A DNA stretch of 64,000 bases from Nocardia blacklockiae (GCF_015477355.1 NZ_JADLRJ010000007.1:310001-374000); one strand, 5' to 3'. Positions 30,884 through 45,084 are shown, counted from the first letter of the stretch. The notes: generated by a model not told the origin, from the sequence alone. Program-made: numbers and translations.

Positions 30884-32209
30884 ATGCTGAGCCGACGCGC
30901 ACTGCTGCGGGGTGCGGCGGGGGTGGGTGCGGCGGCGACGGTGGCCGGGGCGAGCGGCTGCGCGGACGACTCGGACGCGTTGACCTTCTTCTTCCAGGCC
31001 GCGCCCGACGAGGCGAAGGTCCGGATGCGGATCATCGAGGCGTTCGCGCGGGTGCGGCCGGACATCCCCGTGCGGGTGCAGATGTCGGGCATCGATCCGC
31101 AACAGCAGATCCTCACCTACTGCGCGGGCGGGAAGTGCCCGGACGTGCTGATGCAGTGGGAGTCCTACTCGCGGTTCGCCGAACTCGGCGTGCTGCAGGA
31201 CCTCAACGTCATGCTGGACAAGGATCCCGAGTACGCCGCCCGGCTGCGCGCCGACAGCATCCCGCAACTCTACGAGACGTTCCGATTCGAGAACGGGCAG
31301 TACGCGCTGCCGGAGCAGTGGGCGGGAGTCTTCCTGTACTACAACAGGACACTGTTCGACGCGGCCGGGCTCCCGCCGCCGCCCGCGCGCTGGGAGGACG
31401 CCTGGACCTTCGACGAATTCCTGCGCACCGCACAGGCTTTGACGAAACGCGACGCGGCCGGGACGACCACCCAGTGGGGCTTCGTCGACGCCTGGCCGGT
31501 GCCGCGCTGGTCCGGGGCGATCTTCGGGATGAACAACGGCGCCGAATGGTTCACCCCGCCGATCGACCCGACCCGCTCCAACGTCGACGACGACCGCTTC
31601 GTCGAGGGATTCCAGTTCTACGCGGACCTGTCGGTGCGGCACCGGGTTGCGCCGCTGGCCGCGGACATGCTGTCGGTCTCGGCCTCGATGTCGGCGCTGG
31701 ACCTGTTCACCCAGGGCAAGGTCGGCATGGTGCTGACCGGGCACTGGCAGTACAGCGGTTTCGCCGCGGCCGAGGATCTGGATTTCGACGTCACGGTGCT
31801 GCCGGTGGGTCCGCGCGGGCAGGCCGCGAAGTCCGATATCGGCACCACCGGCATCGGCATCGCGGCATCCAGCGCCAAGAAGGAATCGGCCTGGGAATTC
31901 GTGAAATTCGCGACCGGGCCGGAGGGACAGCGGGCCGTGGCGGCGTCGGGACTGTTCGTGCCCGCGTTGCGCTCGGCCCTCGAGTCGCCGGAGTTCGCCG
32001 CGGCGCACCACGGCATCCGCAACCTCAAGGTGCTCACCGGCGGCCCGGCGCATTCCCATCACCTGCCGGTGAGCCCGCGCTGGCCCCGGGTCGACGCCGC
32101 CTGGCAGCGCGCCACCGACCGGGTGCTGCGGGGCGCCGCGCCGGCGTCGTCGTTCCGCGACGGCCTGGCCGGTGAACTGGACCGGCTGCTCGCGGGCGAG
32201 GCGTCGTGA
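30884..32209 (+). CDS. ABC sugar-binding lipoprotein (Tat-type)
   Basis: 441-aa extracellular solute-binding protein, family 1 (carbohydrate type). The signal has a twin-arginine SRRALLRG motif (3-10) and a lipobox AGASGC with lipidated Cys26, so it is exported folded and anchored to the membrane. The fold contains the typical PDVLMQWESYSRFAELGVLQDLN and FTQGKVGMVLTGHWQYSGF segments. GGAGGG six bases before the ATG at 30884 decides the start over an ATG five codons upstream. First gene of an importer operon with two permeases; the sugar is unknown. Confidence 0.9.
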   Translation: MLSRRALLRGAAGVGAAATVAGASGCADDSDALTFFFQAAPDEAKVRMRIIEAFARVRPDIPVRVQMSGIDPQQQILTYCAGGKCPDVLMQWESYSRFAELGVLQDLNVMLDKDPEYAARLRADSIPQLYETFRFENGQYALPEQWAGVFLYYNRTLFDAAGLPPPPARWEDAWTFDEFLRTAQALTKRDAAGTTTQWGFVDAWPVPRWSGAIFGMNNGAEWFTPPIDPTRSNVDDDRFVEGFQFYADLSVRHRVAPLAADMLSVSASMSALDLFTQGKVGMVLTGHWQYSGFAAAEDLDFDVTVLPVGPRGQAAKSDIGTTGIGIAASSAKKESAWEFVKFATGPEGQRAVAASGLFVPALRSALESPEFAAAHHGIRNLKVLTGGPAHSHHLPVSPRWPRVDAAWQRATDRVLRGAAPASSFRDGLAGELDRLLAGEAS

Positions 32210-33114
32210 GTGCCGCGCCGCGCGGCCGCTCCGCGCTCACCCGCCGCAAGGCCGCTGCCGGGCGCGTGTTCATCGTCCCGAATCTCGTTGCCGTGCTGGT
32301 GTTCCTGCTGTTTCCGCTGGCGTTCTCGCTGTATCTGAGTTTCCACCACTGGAATATGTTCGACCCGCCGGAATTCGTAGGGGCACAGAACTATCGGCGG
32401 CTGTTCACCGGTGATCGGCTGTTCTACATCGCCTTGGTCAATACGCTGATCTTCACCGTCGCCACCGTGGTGCCGACGATCGTCGTCAGCCTGGCCGTCG
32501 CGGCGGCGCTGAGTGCGAAACTGAAGGGCATCGGCCTGTTCCGCAGCGTGCTGTTCCTGCCGCTGGTGGCGTCCACGGCGGCGATGACCATCGTGTGGGG
32601 CTTCATGTTCAACACCGACGGCGGCCTGTTCAACACGGTGCTCGGCTGGTTCGGCATGGGACCGGTGCGCTGGCTGATCGATCCGCGCTGGGCGCTGGTC
32701 TCGCTGTGCCTGGTCAGCATCTGGAAGAGCGTGCCGTTCGCGGCGGCCGTGCTGCTGGCCGCCATGCAGGGTGTGCCCGAGACCCTGTACGAGGCGGCGC
32801 GCATCGACGGCGCGGGCGGCCTGCGGCGGTTCCGGTCGGTGACGCTGCCGCTGATCCGGCCGGCGCTGGGGTTCGTGTTCGTCATCTCGATCATCAACTC
32901 GTTCCAGGCCTTCGACCAGGCCTACGTGCTCACCGGCGGCAACGGCGGGCCGGAGACGGGGACGTACCTGTTCGGAATCATGTTGTTCCAGAACGCTTTC
33001 GCCTTCAACGACCTGGGCTACGCGTGCGCGCTGGCCTGGGTGGTGTTCCTGATCCTGCTGGCGCTCACCTATCTGCAACTGCGGCTGGGGCGCGACGACA
33101 CGGCGGCGGGCTGA
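32206..33114 (+). CDS. ABC sugar permease (MalF/UgpA-like)
   Basis: 302-aa inner-membrane permease with six helices (first at about 20-40, LVAVLVFLLFPLAFSLYLSF). The coupling EAA loop appears as ETLYEAARIDGAGGLRRFRSVTLPLIRPAL (about 192-220). It begins at a GTG that overlaps the binding-protein stop by four bases, indicating translational coupling. Forms a heterodimer with the next permease. Confidence 0.92.
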   Translation: MSAAPRGRSALTRRKAAAGRVFIVPNLVAVLVFLLFPLAFSLYLSFHHWNMFDPPEFVGAQNYRRLFTGDRLFYIALVNTLIFTVATVVPTIVVSLAVAAALSAKLKGIGLFRSVLFLPLVASTAAMTIVWGFMFNTDGGLFNTVLGWFGMGPVRWLIDPRWALVSLCLVSIWKSVPFAAAVLLAAMQGVPETLYEAARIDGAGGLRRFRSVTLPLIRPALGFVFVISIINSFQAFDQAYVLTGGNGGPETGTYLFGIMLFQNAFAFNDLGYACALAWVVFLILLALTYLQLRLGRDDTAAG

Positions 33115-33977
33115 TGGCGACGACGACCCGGCCGACCCGGTACCGCAGGGTCATCGTGCGGCGCACCGCGCGCGGGCTGCTGATCTACCTCGCCCTGGCC
33201 GTAATGGCTTGGTGCGCACTGCTTCCCGTGCTCTGGGCGCTGTCGGGATCGCTGAAGAAGCAGGGCGAGGTGGCGGGCTCGGCGCTGGTGCCGGCCGAGC
33301 CGCAGTGGTCGAACTATCGGTCGGTCTTCGAGTTCGTGCCGTTCGGCCGCATGTTCCTCAACACCGTGCTCTACGCCGGCTGCGTGACCGCCGGGCAGGT
33401 CTTCTTCTGCTCGCTGGCCGGATATGCCTTCGCGCGCTTGCCGTTCAAGGGCCGCGACGTGGTGTTCCTGGCCTACCTGGGCACCCTGATGGTGCCGCTG
33501 ACGGTCACGGTGATCCCGCAGTTCCTGTTGATGCGCTCGTTCGGCTGGGTGGACAGCCCGCTGTCGATGATCGTGCCTGGGTTGTTCGGCAACGCCTTCG
33601 GCACCTATCTGATGCGGCAGTTCTTCCTCACCCTCCCCGCCGAATTGGAGGAGGCCGCGATCCTCGACGGCTGCACCGTGTGGCAGACCTACTGGCGAGT
33701 CCTGTTGCCGCACACCAAACCCGCGCTGCTGGTGCTGGCGGTGCTCACCTGGGTCACGGTGTGGAACGACTTCCTGTGGCCGCTGATCATGTTGCAGCGC
33801 AGCAGCATCGCCACACTGAACCTCGGCCTCGTGTGGATGCAGGGCCAGTACACCGCGCACTGGCCGGTGTTCATGGCGGCCTCGCTGCTGATGCTGGCGC
33901 CGATGCTGATCGTCTACGCCTTCGCCAACAAGGCCTTCGTGCGCGGCATCGCGACGGCGGGCCTCGCGGGGCGGTGA
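33114..33977 (+). CDS. ABC sugar permease (MalG/UgpE-like)
   Basis: 287-aa second permease with six helices and the EAA loop ELEEAAILDGCTVWQTYWRVLLPHTKPAL (about 178-206). The ATG overlaps the previous stop by one base (TGATG). No ATP-binding subunit gene follows, so the importer presumably borrows a shared MsiK/SugC-type ATPase encoded elsewhere, as is common in actinobacteria. Confidence 0.92.
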   Translation: MATTTRPTRYRRVIVRRTARGLLIYLALAVMAWCALLPVLWALSGSLKKQGEVAGSALVPAEPQWSNYRSVFEFVPFGRMFLNTVLYAGCVTAGQVFFCSLAGYAFARLPFKGRDVVFLAYLGTLMVPLTVTVIPQFLLMRSFGWVDSPLSMIVPGLFGNAFGTYLMRQFFLTLPAELEEAAILDGCTVWQTYWRVLLPHTKPALLVLAVLTWVTVWNDFLWPLIMLQRSSIATLNLGLVWMQGQYTAHWPVFMAASLLMLAPMLIVYAFANKAFVRGIATAGLAGR

Positions 33978-34007
33978 CGCCCGCCCGGCTCGAGGTAAGA
34001 AGGGAAC

Positions 34008-34790
34008 ATGCGACATCCGGCCACCTCCGTGCTGAACGCGCTGACGTTCCTGCCCGAGCGGCAGGTCACGGTGACACCGCGGCAGCTGGGCCTGCCGTAC
34101 GAGGACCTGTACTTCACCGCCGCCGACGGCGTGCGGCTGAACGGGTGGTTCGTGCGCGCGGCGCGGCCGATCGGGCACATCCTGTTCGCCCACGGCAACG
34201 CCGGCAACATCGGCGACCGCTCGCCGGTGCTCGCGCTGCTCGCCGCGGCCGGATTCGACGTGCTGGTGTTCGACTACCGCGGCTACGGGCGCAGCGCGGG
34301 GCGCCCCAGCGAGCGCGGCGTCTACCTCGACGCCCGGGCCGCCCGCGCGGCGCTGCTGGAGCGGACCGGCGTGGACCGGGACCGGGTGCTCTATCTCGGC
34401 AAGTCGCTGGGCGGCGCGGTGATGATCGAACTCGCCACCGAGTTCCCGCCCGCGGGCCTGATCCTGATGTCGACCTTCACGGGCCTGCGCGACGCCGCCC
34501 GGGCGGTCTACCCGCTCCTGCCCAAACCCGTTGTGCCGAACGCCTTCCCGAGCCTGCGCCGGATCCGCTCGCTGCGGGTGCCGACGCTGGTCATGCACGG
34601 CGACAACGACGACCTGCTGCCGGTGCGGATGGGGAGGGCGCTGTACGAGGCGGCCGCCCAACCCAAGTCGCTGAAGATCTACCCGGGGGCCGGGCACAAC
34701 GACCTGATCATGATCCCGGGCTGGAGTACCGACATCGCGACTTGGGCCCGCGGCGTGCTGGCGCAGACGCCCGCCGCCACCGGGGAGTAG
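34008..34790 (+). CDS. alpha/beta hydrolase (BEM46/ABHD13-like)
   Basis: 260-aa serine hydrolase. Motifs: LFAHGNAGNIGDR (59-71, oxyanion), FDYRGYGRSAGRPSE, nucleophile Ser133 in GKSLGG, acid in MHGDNDDLLP near 206 and His in GAGHND near 233. The N-terminus (LNALTFLPERQV) may associate with membrane. AAGAAGG precedes the ATG. It lies 30 bp after the ABC permease and could be in the same transcript. Substrate unknown. Confidence 0.87.
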   Translation: MRHPATSVLNALTFLPERQVTVTPRQLGLPYEDLYFTAADGVRLNGWFVRAARPIGHILFAHGNAGNIGDRSPVLALLAAAGFDVLVFDYRGYGRSAGRPSERGVYLDARAARAALLERTGVDRDRVLYLGKSLGGAVMIELATEFPPAGLILMSTFTGLRDAARAVYPLLPKPVVPNAFPSLRRIRSLRVPTLVMHGDNDDLLPVRMGRALYEAAAQPKSLKIYPGAGHNDLIMIPGWSTDIATWARGVLAQTPAATGE

Positions 34791-34842
34791 GCGGTCGGCC
34801 GAAGGCGTGGTCGGGCGGGGTTCCGGTGCGTAGCCTGGGTCC

Positions 34843-35310
34843 ATGTCGGAGACCAGTGAGATGGCGGCGGTGCTGGCCGCGCTGCCGGACGAGGAGTTGG
34901 CCGCGGTGGTGGCGGCCGCCACGGCCGGACGGCCCGCGCTGGAAGGGCTGCACGCGGCCGCGGCCGGAATCGGTCATGTCTCGGCCGAGGTCGCTGTGAC
35001 GTCGGACACCGACCTCCCACCCGGGCCCGGTGTGTCTGAGACATTCGGGCAGGTGACGCCGACCGCCGGCATACCGTCGTCCACCGGCACGGAAGGGGTC
35101 GGCGGATACTCCCGATCCGGTGTCCCTACTTTCGAGTCAGTTCGCGATAAGGTCGAGCAGCGCTTCGGCACCGCGCAGGGGATGAGCGAACTCGATTCGC
35201 AGACGCCGGCGGGCCGCAGCGTCGAAGAACACTGGGAGGCGCGGGAGAAAGCCGCGCGGGAACGCCTGGACCGGATCCGGAAATCGGTGCGCGACAACGA
35301 TTCCGGATAA
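34843..35310 (+). CDS. uncharacterised acidic protein
   Basis: 155-aa protein, not recognised. N-terminal 45 residues are Ala/Glu-rich helix; a Pro/Gly/Thr-rich linker (about 55-95) and a charged C-terminal helix (about 100-153, EQRFGTAQGMSELDSQ...HWEAREKAARERLDRIRKSV) follow. It may be a small adaptor or DNA-associated protein. It shares strand and close spacing with the next uncharacterised gene. Confidence 0.55.
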   Translation: MSETSEMAAVLAALPDEELAAVVAAATAGRPALEGLHAAAAGIGHVSAEVAVTSDTDLPPGPGVSETFGQVTPTAGIPSSTGTEGVGGYSRSGVPTFESVRDKVEQRFGTAQGMSELDSQTPAGRSVEEHWEAREKAARERLDRIRKSVRDNDSG

Positions 35311-35345
35311 GCGGGCCGGCCGGGAACGAACAGAGGGTGGATGGC

Positions 35346-36365
35346 ATGGCCGAACCGCGGGAGATCGCCGAACGCTTGCTCGACGCACAGGTCGAGTTCA
35401 TTGTCGGGGAGGTGACCGGCGACCGGTTCGCCGAGGTCGTCGCGCGCGACGTGACGGCGGTGATCGGCGTTGCCGACACCATCGTCTTCCGCGACGTGGT
35501 GACCCTGGACGAGGCCAAGCGGACCGTCCGCAAGATTGTCGACCGCAGCGACAGTCCGGTCGTGCGCGACCTGGTCGGGACGCTGTCCGACGCGCTCTAC
35601 GACCACATCGCCGCCAACGACGACCACACCCTGGGCGACGTGGTCGAGCGCGAGCCGGTGGAGGCGCTGCTGGAAAAGATCCTCGGCATGCACGGCGCGC
35701 AGGAGCGGCTGCTGGACCGGCTGAGCGAGGCCCCGACGGCGGGCCCGGTGGCCGCGAAGTTCACCGACATGCTGATAGACGACATCCTCGAGGCGAACAA
35801 GAAGATCGCGGGCAAGGTGCCGGGCGTGAACTCGCTGATGTCGATCGGGCAGTCCGCGGTGAAGTCGGCGCGCAAGGCCGCCGAGGGCAGCCGGGTCGGC
35901 GCGCTGGCGGAGAAGGGCACGCTGTACGCGCTGCGGCGGGTGACCAACGCGATCCGCGAGACGCTGCGCGACGCACCGGTGCACAGTGCCGCGATGGAAT
36001 TCTGGGATGTGCACGCCGGGGAGCCGGTGAGCGGCCTGCGGGACTACCTCACCAAGGCCGACCTGCGGCAACTGGTGCTCATGGTGCACCGCATCGTGGT
36101 CACCACCCGCAACAAGGAGTACGTCGGCCTGCTGCTGGACGAGTCGGTCGAGGTGTTCTTCGACAAGTACGGCGACCACACCCTGGCCGGCCTGCTCCCG
36201 GAACTGGGCCTGACGCCCGACGATATCGCCGAGGAGATCCTGGCCTACGGTCCCGCGGTGATCGAGGCGGCCAAGCGGAACGGCGTGCTGGCCGAGCTGA
36301 TTCGCGAGCGGCTGGAGCCGTTCTACACCTCCGAGCAGGTGCTGGGGATCCTTGCCGACCGCTGA
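35346..36365 (+). CDS. uncharacterised helical protein
   Basis: 339-aa mostly helical soluble protein, not recognised. Notable stretches: VARDVTAVIGVADTIVFRDVVTLDEAKRTVRKIVDRS (about 30-70) and YLTKADLRQLVLMVHRIVVTTRNKEYVGLLLDESVEVFFDKYG (about 230-270). No signal peptide, membrane segment or catalytic motif is evident. ATG at 35346 is preferred, with AGAGGG nine bases upstream; a GTG three codons earlier is possible. In tandem with the 155-aa gene. Confidence 0.65.
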   Translation: MAEPREIAERLLDAQVEFIVGEVTGDRFAEVVARDVTAVIGVADTIVFRDVVTLDEAKRTVRKIVDRSDSPVVRDLVGTLSDALYDHIAANDDHTLGDVVEREPVEALLEKILGMHGAQERLLDRLSEAPTAGPVAAKFTDMLIDDILEANKKIAGKVPGVNSLMSIGQSAVKSARKAAEGSRVGALAEKGTLYALRRVTNAIRETLRDAPVHSAAMEFWDVHAGEPVSGLRDYLTKADLRQLVLMVHRIVVTTRNKEYVGLLLDESVEVFFDKYGDHTLAGLLPELGLTPDDIAEEILAYGPAVIEAAKRNGVLAELIRERLEPFYTSEQVLGILADR

Positions 36366-36403
36366 GGGCAGGGCAGTCGCCGCCGTTCGGGGAGCGGAGG
36401 CTC

Positions 36404-37705
36404 GTGGCTGACGCCTCCTGCCCCGTGCCCGGTATCGATGTGGCGGCCGTGGCCGCCCTCTCCGAGCGCACGCTCGGCCCGGAGCACAAGTCGCTGCCGC
36501 CCGCCGCGTGGGGGCGCACAGCGTGCGAATTCCTCACCGGCGCACCGTTCCTGGACGAGTTCGCCACGCCCCTGCTGACGGTGGACCGCGCCGCCCTGGA
36601 TACGAATCTGGCGGTGATGGCAGACTCTGCGGCGGCCGCGGGCGTGCGGCTCGCCCCGCACGGCAAGACGACGATGTCCCCGCGGCTCTGGGCCGAGCAG
36701 CTCGCCGCGGGCGCCTGGGGGATCACCCTGGCCACCGGCTGGCAGGCGCAGGTGGCGCGGTCCTTCGGCGTCGCCCGCATCCTGCTCGCCAACGCGCTGG
36801 TCGACCCGGCCGGATTGCGCTGGGTGGCAACGGAACTGCGGCGCGACCCGGCCTTCGAGTTCGTCAGCTGGGTCGACAGCGTGCCCACCGTCGAGCAGAT
36901 GGAGCGGCATCTGCCCGCGGGCGTCCGGTTGCCGGTGCTCGTGGAACTGGGCGGGCCGCAGGGGCGCACCGGCGCGCGGGGGCTCGACGAGGCGCTGACG
37001 GTCGCCGCGGCCGTGTCGCGCTCGGACCGTCTGGAATTGGCCGGAGTCGGCGGGTACGAGGGCGCCTTGGCGCACGACCGCACCGACGACGCGGTGGGCG
37101 CGGTGCGGCGCTACCTGGACGAGCTGGCCCGCCTGCACACCGCCCTGGCCGACCGCTACGAGCGGCCCGCCCTGATCAGCGCGGGCGGCAGCGCCTTCCC
37201 CGACCTGGTCGTCGAACACTTGGCCGGTCTCGCGAACGACGCGGGCGCACAAGGCATTCCAGCCACGGTGGTGCTGCGTTCGGGCGCCTACCTGATCCAC
37301 GACGACGGCTTCTACTCCGACATCTCGCCCCTGTCCGCCGCCCGCGCAGCCCGTCCGCTGCGCGCCGCGATGCACGGCTGGGCGCGCACCGTGTCGCACC
37401 CCGAACCCGGGCTCGCGCTCCTGGACGCCGGACGGCGAGACCTGCCGTTCGATCAGGGACTGCCGGTGCCGCAACGCTTCTCCGACGGCACCGACACCCC
37501 GCCGGGCGCGTACGTATCGGCGCTAAACGACCAGCACGCGTTCCTGCGCCTCCCCGCGGGCGGCAACATACCGGTGGGAAGCGTAGTGCGCCTGGGCCTT
37601 TCACACCCGTGCACGGCATTCGACAAATGGCGGCTCATCCCGGTGATCGACGACGCGAACGCCCTCCGCCCCCACGTCGTGGACCTGCTGCACACCTTCT
37701 TCTGA
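36404..37705 (+). CDS. D-serine dehydratase-like PLP enzyme
   Basis: 433-aa fold-type III PLP enzyme (alanine racemase N-terminal barrel plus D-serine-dehydratase-like C-domain). The PLP lysine is Lys88 in APHGKT, and the metal-site pair His401/Cys403 in LSHPCTAFDKW near the C-terminus is typical of zinc-dependent D-serine dehydratase/D-threonine aldolase relatives. Likely reaction: deamination or retro-aldol cleavage of a D-amino acid. Relatives are often annotated amino acid deaminase. GTG start behind GGAG. Convergent with the amidohydrolase gene. Confidence 0.82.
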   Translation: MADASCPVPGIDVAAVAALSERTLGPEHKSLPPAAWGRTACEFLTGAPFLDEFATPLLTVDRAALDTNLAVMADSAAAAGVRLAPHGKTTMSPRLWAEQLAAGAWGITLATGWQAQVARSFGVARILLANALVDPAGLRWVATELRRDPAFEFVSWVDSVPTVEQMERHLPAGVRLPVLVELGGPQGRTGARGLDEALTVAAAVSRSDRLELAGVGGYEGALAHDRTDDAVGAVRRYLDELARLHTALADRYERPALISAGGSAFPDLVVEHLAGLANDAGAQGIPATVVLRSGAYLIHDDGFYSDISPLSAARAARPLRAAMHGWARTVSHPEPGLALLDAGRRDLPFDQGLPVPQRFSDGTDTPPGAYVSALNDQHAFLRLPAGGNIPVGSVVRLGLSHPCTAFDKWRLIPVIDDANALRPHVVDLLHTFF

Positions 37706-37722
37706 ACAGACGGAATATCGGG

Positions 37723-39207
37723 TCACCCGCAGCACCCGCCGTGCGTGCGGTCCGGCGGCGCGGAATCCGCCTGCCGCGCGGCTGTTTCGACCTCTCGCAG
37801 GATGCGCTCGCGATCCGTGCTCGACAGGTACCGCCCCCGGCACACCACTGCGTGGATCCGCCGGGTATTGCCGATCGACGTGAGCGGATCACCGTCGAGC
37901 ACAACGAGATCCGCGAACTTGCCGGACTCGACGGTGCCGGTGCGGTGCGCCATGCCCAGGCACCGCGCGGCGTCGCGGGTCGCGGCCTGCAGGGCCCGCA
38001 TCGGCGACAGCCCCGCTTGTACCAGCAGTTCCAGCTCCTCGTGCAGCGCGAAACCGGGGAAGACGAACGGATTTCCCGCGTCGGTGCCGGCGACGATGCC
38101 GACGCCGGCCTCGGACATGGTCTCGAGCAGCCGCAAGCGGGCCTGGAAATTGCTCTGCAGCACCGCGCTCGGCCCGGCGGCCGGTGCGCTTGCCTGTTCC
38201 TGCCATGCGCGACGCAGGTATTCGGGCAGATAGCGCAGCCGTTCATCGCCGGGGTTCCCGGGCGGCGTACCCGTCATCAAGCGCTGCTGGACCACCAAGG
38301 TCGGTGACTGCCAGCAGTTGTAGCGGATCAGCTGCTCGATGAGCGCCGCCGCGCGTCGCGGGCTGTGTGATTCGGCCGCGGCCTGTTCGAGGCGGATGCG
38401 GTCGGCGCGCGAACCGCCCGGCGCGGCGTCGATGCGTGCGTACAGTTCGTCGGCCCGCGCGGACGTGGACAGCAGCATCCCGTACATGTGCTCGAGGGTG
38501 TATTGGCCGAGATCGACTGCCTCCTGCACCGGGATGCGGTGCGGCACATGCCCGGCGAAGCGCAATCCGACCCGGTGCGCCTCGTCCGCGACGGCCGTGA
38601 GAGTCTCGCGCGACAGCAGCGAGTAGACCTTGACGAAATCGGCCCCGTCCTGCCGGGCTCGCCGCACCGCGTGGCGCGCCTCGGTATCGGTGGACACTGT
38701 TTCCGAACCCGGCCAGATGCCGGGCGCTCCGTCGATGATGTTGCTGGCGATCACCATCCGAGGACCGAGGGCCTGTCCCCGTTCGATGCGCCTGCGCAGA
38801 TCGTGTGTCGCGGGGTCACCCCACATCTCCCGGATTCCGGTGACGCCGTTGACCACGTGCAACGGCGGGAAGAACCGCTCCGCCGACGCCGCGTGGGTGT
38901 GCATGTCCCACAGGCCCGGGATCACGAATTTTCCCGTCAGATCCACCGGCCGGACCCGCGCGGGCAATCGCAGCTCCGCGGCGTCACCCACCGCGACGAT
39001 GCGGTCGCCCAGCAGCGCGATGGTGGAGTTCGGGCGCGGCGGCGCACCGGTCCCGTCGATCAGCGTGGCGCCGGACAACACCGAAAGTGCTTCGCTCGCA
39101 GTCGGATCAGCGACGCCGTGAGTGTCGGCGGACAGACCGCCCGCGACAGAACCCGCGGCCCCGACGGTCAGCAACCTGAGAAAATCGACTCGACGAAACT
39201 CCCGCAT
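37723..39207 (-). CDS. exported amidohydrolase family protein
   Basis: 494-aa metal-dependent hydrolase of the imidazolonepropionase/prolidase-like amidohydrolase group. Metal ligands: His103 and His105 (DMHTH), probable carboxylated Lys193 (FVKVYS), His220 (AGHVPH), His240 (LEHMYG) and the Asp in AGTDAGN. The N-terminus (FRRVDFLRLLTVGAAGSVAGGLSA) looks like a signal with basic start, possibly Tat-like although the RR is atypical. AGGAG lies upstream of the ATG. The C-terminus ends HGGCCG. Substrate unknown. Confidence 0.85.
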   Translation of the reverse strand: MREFRRVDFLRLLTVGAAGSVAGGLSADTHGVADPTASEALSVLSGATLIDGTGAPPRPNSTIALLGDRIVAVGDAAELRLPARVRPVDLTGKFVIPGLWDMHTHAASAERFFPPLHVVNGVTGIREMWGDPATHDLRRRIERGQALGPRMVIASNIIDGAPGIWPGSETVSTDTEARHAVRRARQDGADFVKVYSLLSRETLTAVADEAHRVGLRFAGHVPHRIPVQEAVDLGQYTLEHMYGMLLSTSARADELYARIDAAPGGSRADRIRLEQAAAESHSPRRAAALIEQLIRYNCWQSPTLVVQQRLMTGTPPGNPGDERLRYLPEYLRRAWQEQASAPAAGPSAVLQSNFQARLRLLETMSEAGVGIVAGTDAGNPFVFPGFALHEELELLVQAGLSPMRALQAATRDAARCLGMAHRTGTVESGKFADLVVLDGDPLTSIGNTRRIHAVVCRGRYLSSTDRERILREVETAARQADSAPPDRTHGGCCG

Positions 39208-39296
39208 CCCGCTCCTCTACTCGATGATCGCTCACCTATGGGAGCAGATGAGCGGGCATCGGGCGGCGGGTTCCGCCGCGCGGAGCGGGGTGGTGG

Positions 39297-39539
39297 TCAG
39301 TGGACTGTTGCGTCGGGGGCGGGCGTCGTGCAGCTGCGGAAGTGGGCTGCCGGGCGGTGTACCGGGGAGCGGCGGGGGGAGCGGACGGGCATGATGCCCG
39401 GGGCGACCGTGCGGGGGCGGGTGGTGCGCGGGGCGGCCGGGCGTGGCGACGCGGGGCGGCGGGCGCTCGCGCGGTAGGTGAACAGGATGCCGAGGACGAC
39501 CGCGGCGACGACGAGGACGGCAAGACGTAGGAACAGCAA
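39297..39539 (-). CDS. small single-pass membrane protein
   Basis: 80-aa protein with one hydrophobic helix (LLFLRLAVLVVAAVVLGILF, residues 1-20) and an Arg/Pro-rich cytosolic tail. A CAGGAG six bases before the TTG at 39539 supports this start; a GTG at 39587 would add 16 residues. No homologue recognised. The tail is GC-driven low complexity, so the gene is only moderately supported. The rest of 39208-39741 holds nothing else I can name. Confidence 0.4.
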   Translation of the reverse strand: MLFLRLAVLVVAAVVLGILFTYRASARRPASPRPAAPRTTRPRTVAPGIMPVRSPRRSPVHRPAAHFRSCTTPAPDATVH

Positions 39540-39741
39540 CGGACTCTCCTGCAATGCGACGTGCTGGACGCCTCTGGCAAACGCCACGAACGCCCGGGGG
39601 CGACAAGGTTCTCCTACTTTGTTTCCCTGTCACGAAGTGAATCGAAACACCGCGATCGTCGTTACCGTCGGCGACGTTACGGTTCGGCATCCCTAGGGCA
39701 ACCCTGACCCGGGCGCGTCGCGAAGGGCGGCGGGGGCCCGC

Positions 39742-42047
<2,306 letters not shown>

Positions 42048-42051
<4 letters not shown>

Positions 42052-42955
42052 GCACGTCTGTGACCGAAGGCCTCTCGGCGCTGGACAAGGCGCACGTGCT
42101 GGCCGGGGCGCTGCCGTGGCTGCAGAAGTTCCGGGACAAGATCGTGGTGGTGAAGTACGGCGGCAACGCCATGGTCGACGACACCCTCAAGTCGGCCTTC
42201 GCCGCCGACATGGCGTTCCTGCGCACGGTCGGCGTGCATCCGGTGGTGGTGCACGGCGGCGGCCCGCAGATCAGCGCGATGCTGCGAAAGCTGGGGCTGG
42301 AGGGCGAGTTTCGCGGCGGCTTCCGCGTCACCACGCCCGAGGTGCTGGACGTGGTGCGGATGGTGCTGTTCGGTCAGGTCGGCCGCGAGCTGGTCGGGCT
42401 GATCAACGCGCACGGGCCGTACGCGGTCGGCATCTCCGGCGAGGACGCGCGCCTGTTCACCGCGACACGCCGCACCGTCACGGTCGAGGGTGTCGCCACC
42501 GACATCGGTCTGGTCGGCGACGTCACCTCGGTCAATCCCGACGCGGTGCTGGATCTGGTGCGCGCCGGGCGGATTCCGGTCGTGTCGACCATCGCGCCGG
42601 ACGCCGACGGCGTGGTACACAACATCAACGCCGATACCGCGGCGGCCGCACTGGCCGAGGGGATCGGCGCGGAGAAGCTGGTGGTGCTCACCGATGTCGA
42701 AGGGCTGTACACGAATTGGCCCGATCGCTCGTCGCTGACCACCCACATCGACAGCGCCGAGCTGGCGGCCCTGCTGCCGAGCCTCGACGCCGGGATGGTG
42801 CCGAAGATGGAGGCGTGCCTGCGCGCCGTGCAGGGCGGCGTGCCGACCGCGCACGTCATCGACGGCCGGGTGCCACACGCGGTCCTGCTGGAACTGTTCA
42901 CCGGGGAAGGCATCGGAACGATGGTGACCCCACCCGACACAGGAACGACAACGCC

Positions 42956-42959
<4 letters not shown>
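42048..42959 (+). CDS. argB: acetylglutamate kinase
   Basis: Second step of the pathway: ATP-dependent phosphorylation of N-acetylglutamate, normally the arginine feedback point. 303 aa amino-acid-kinase fold. Motifs: [10 protein letters not shown] (substrate/ATP loop, about 33-42), [10 protein letters not shown] (about 65-74), NINADTAAA and [10 protein letters not shown]. The N-terminal helix ([19 protein letters not shown]) is that used for hexamer formation in arginine-sensitive kinases, so feedback inhibition is likely. The ATG overlaps the argJ stop. Confidence 0.97.
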
Positions 42960-45084
<2,125 letters not shown>

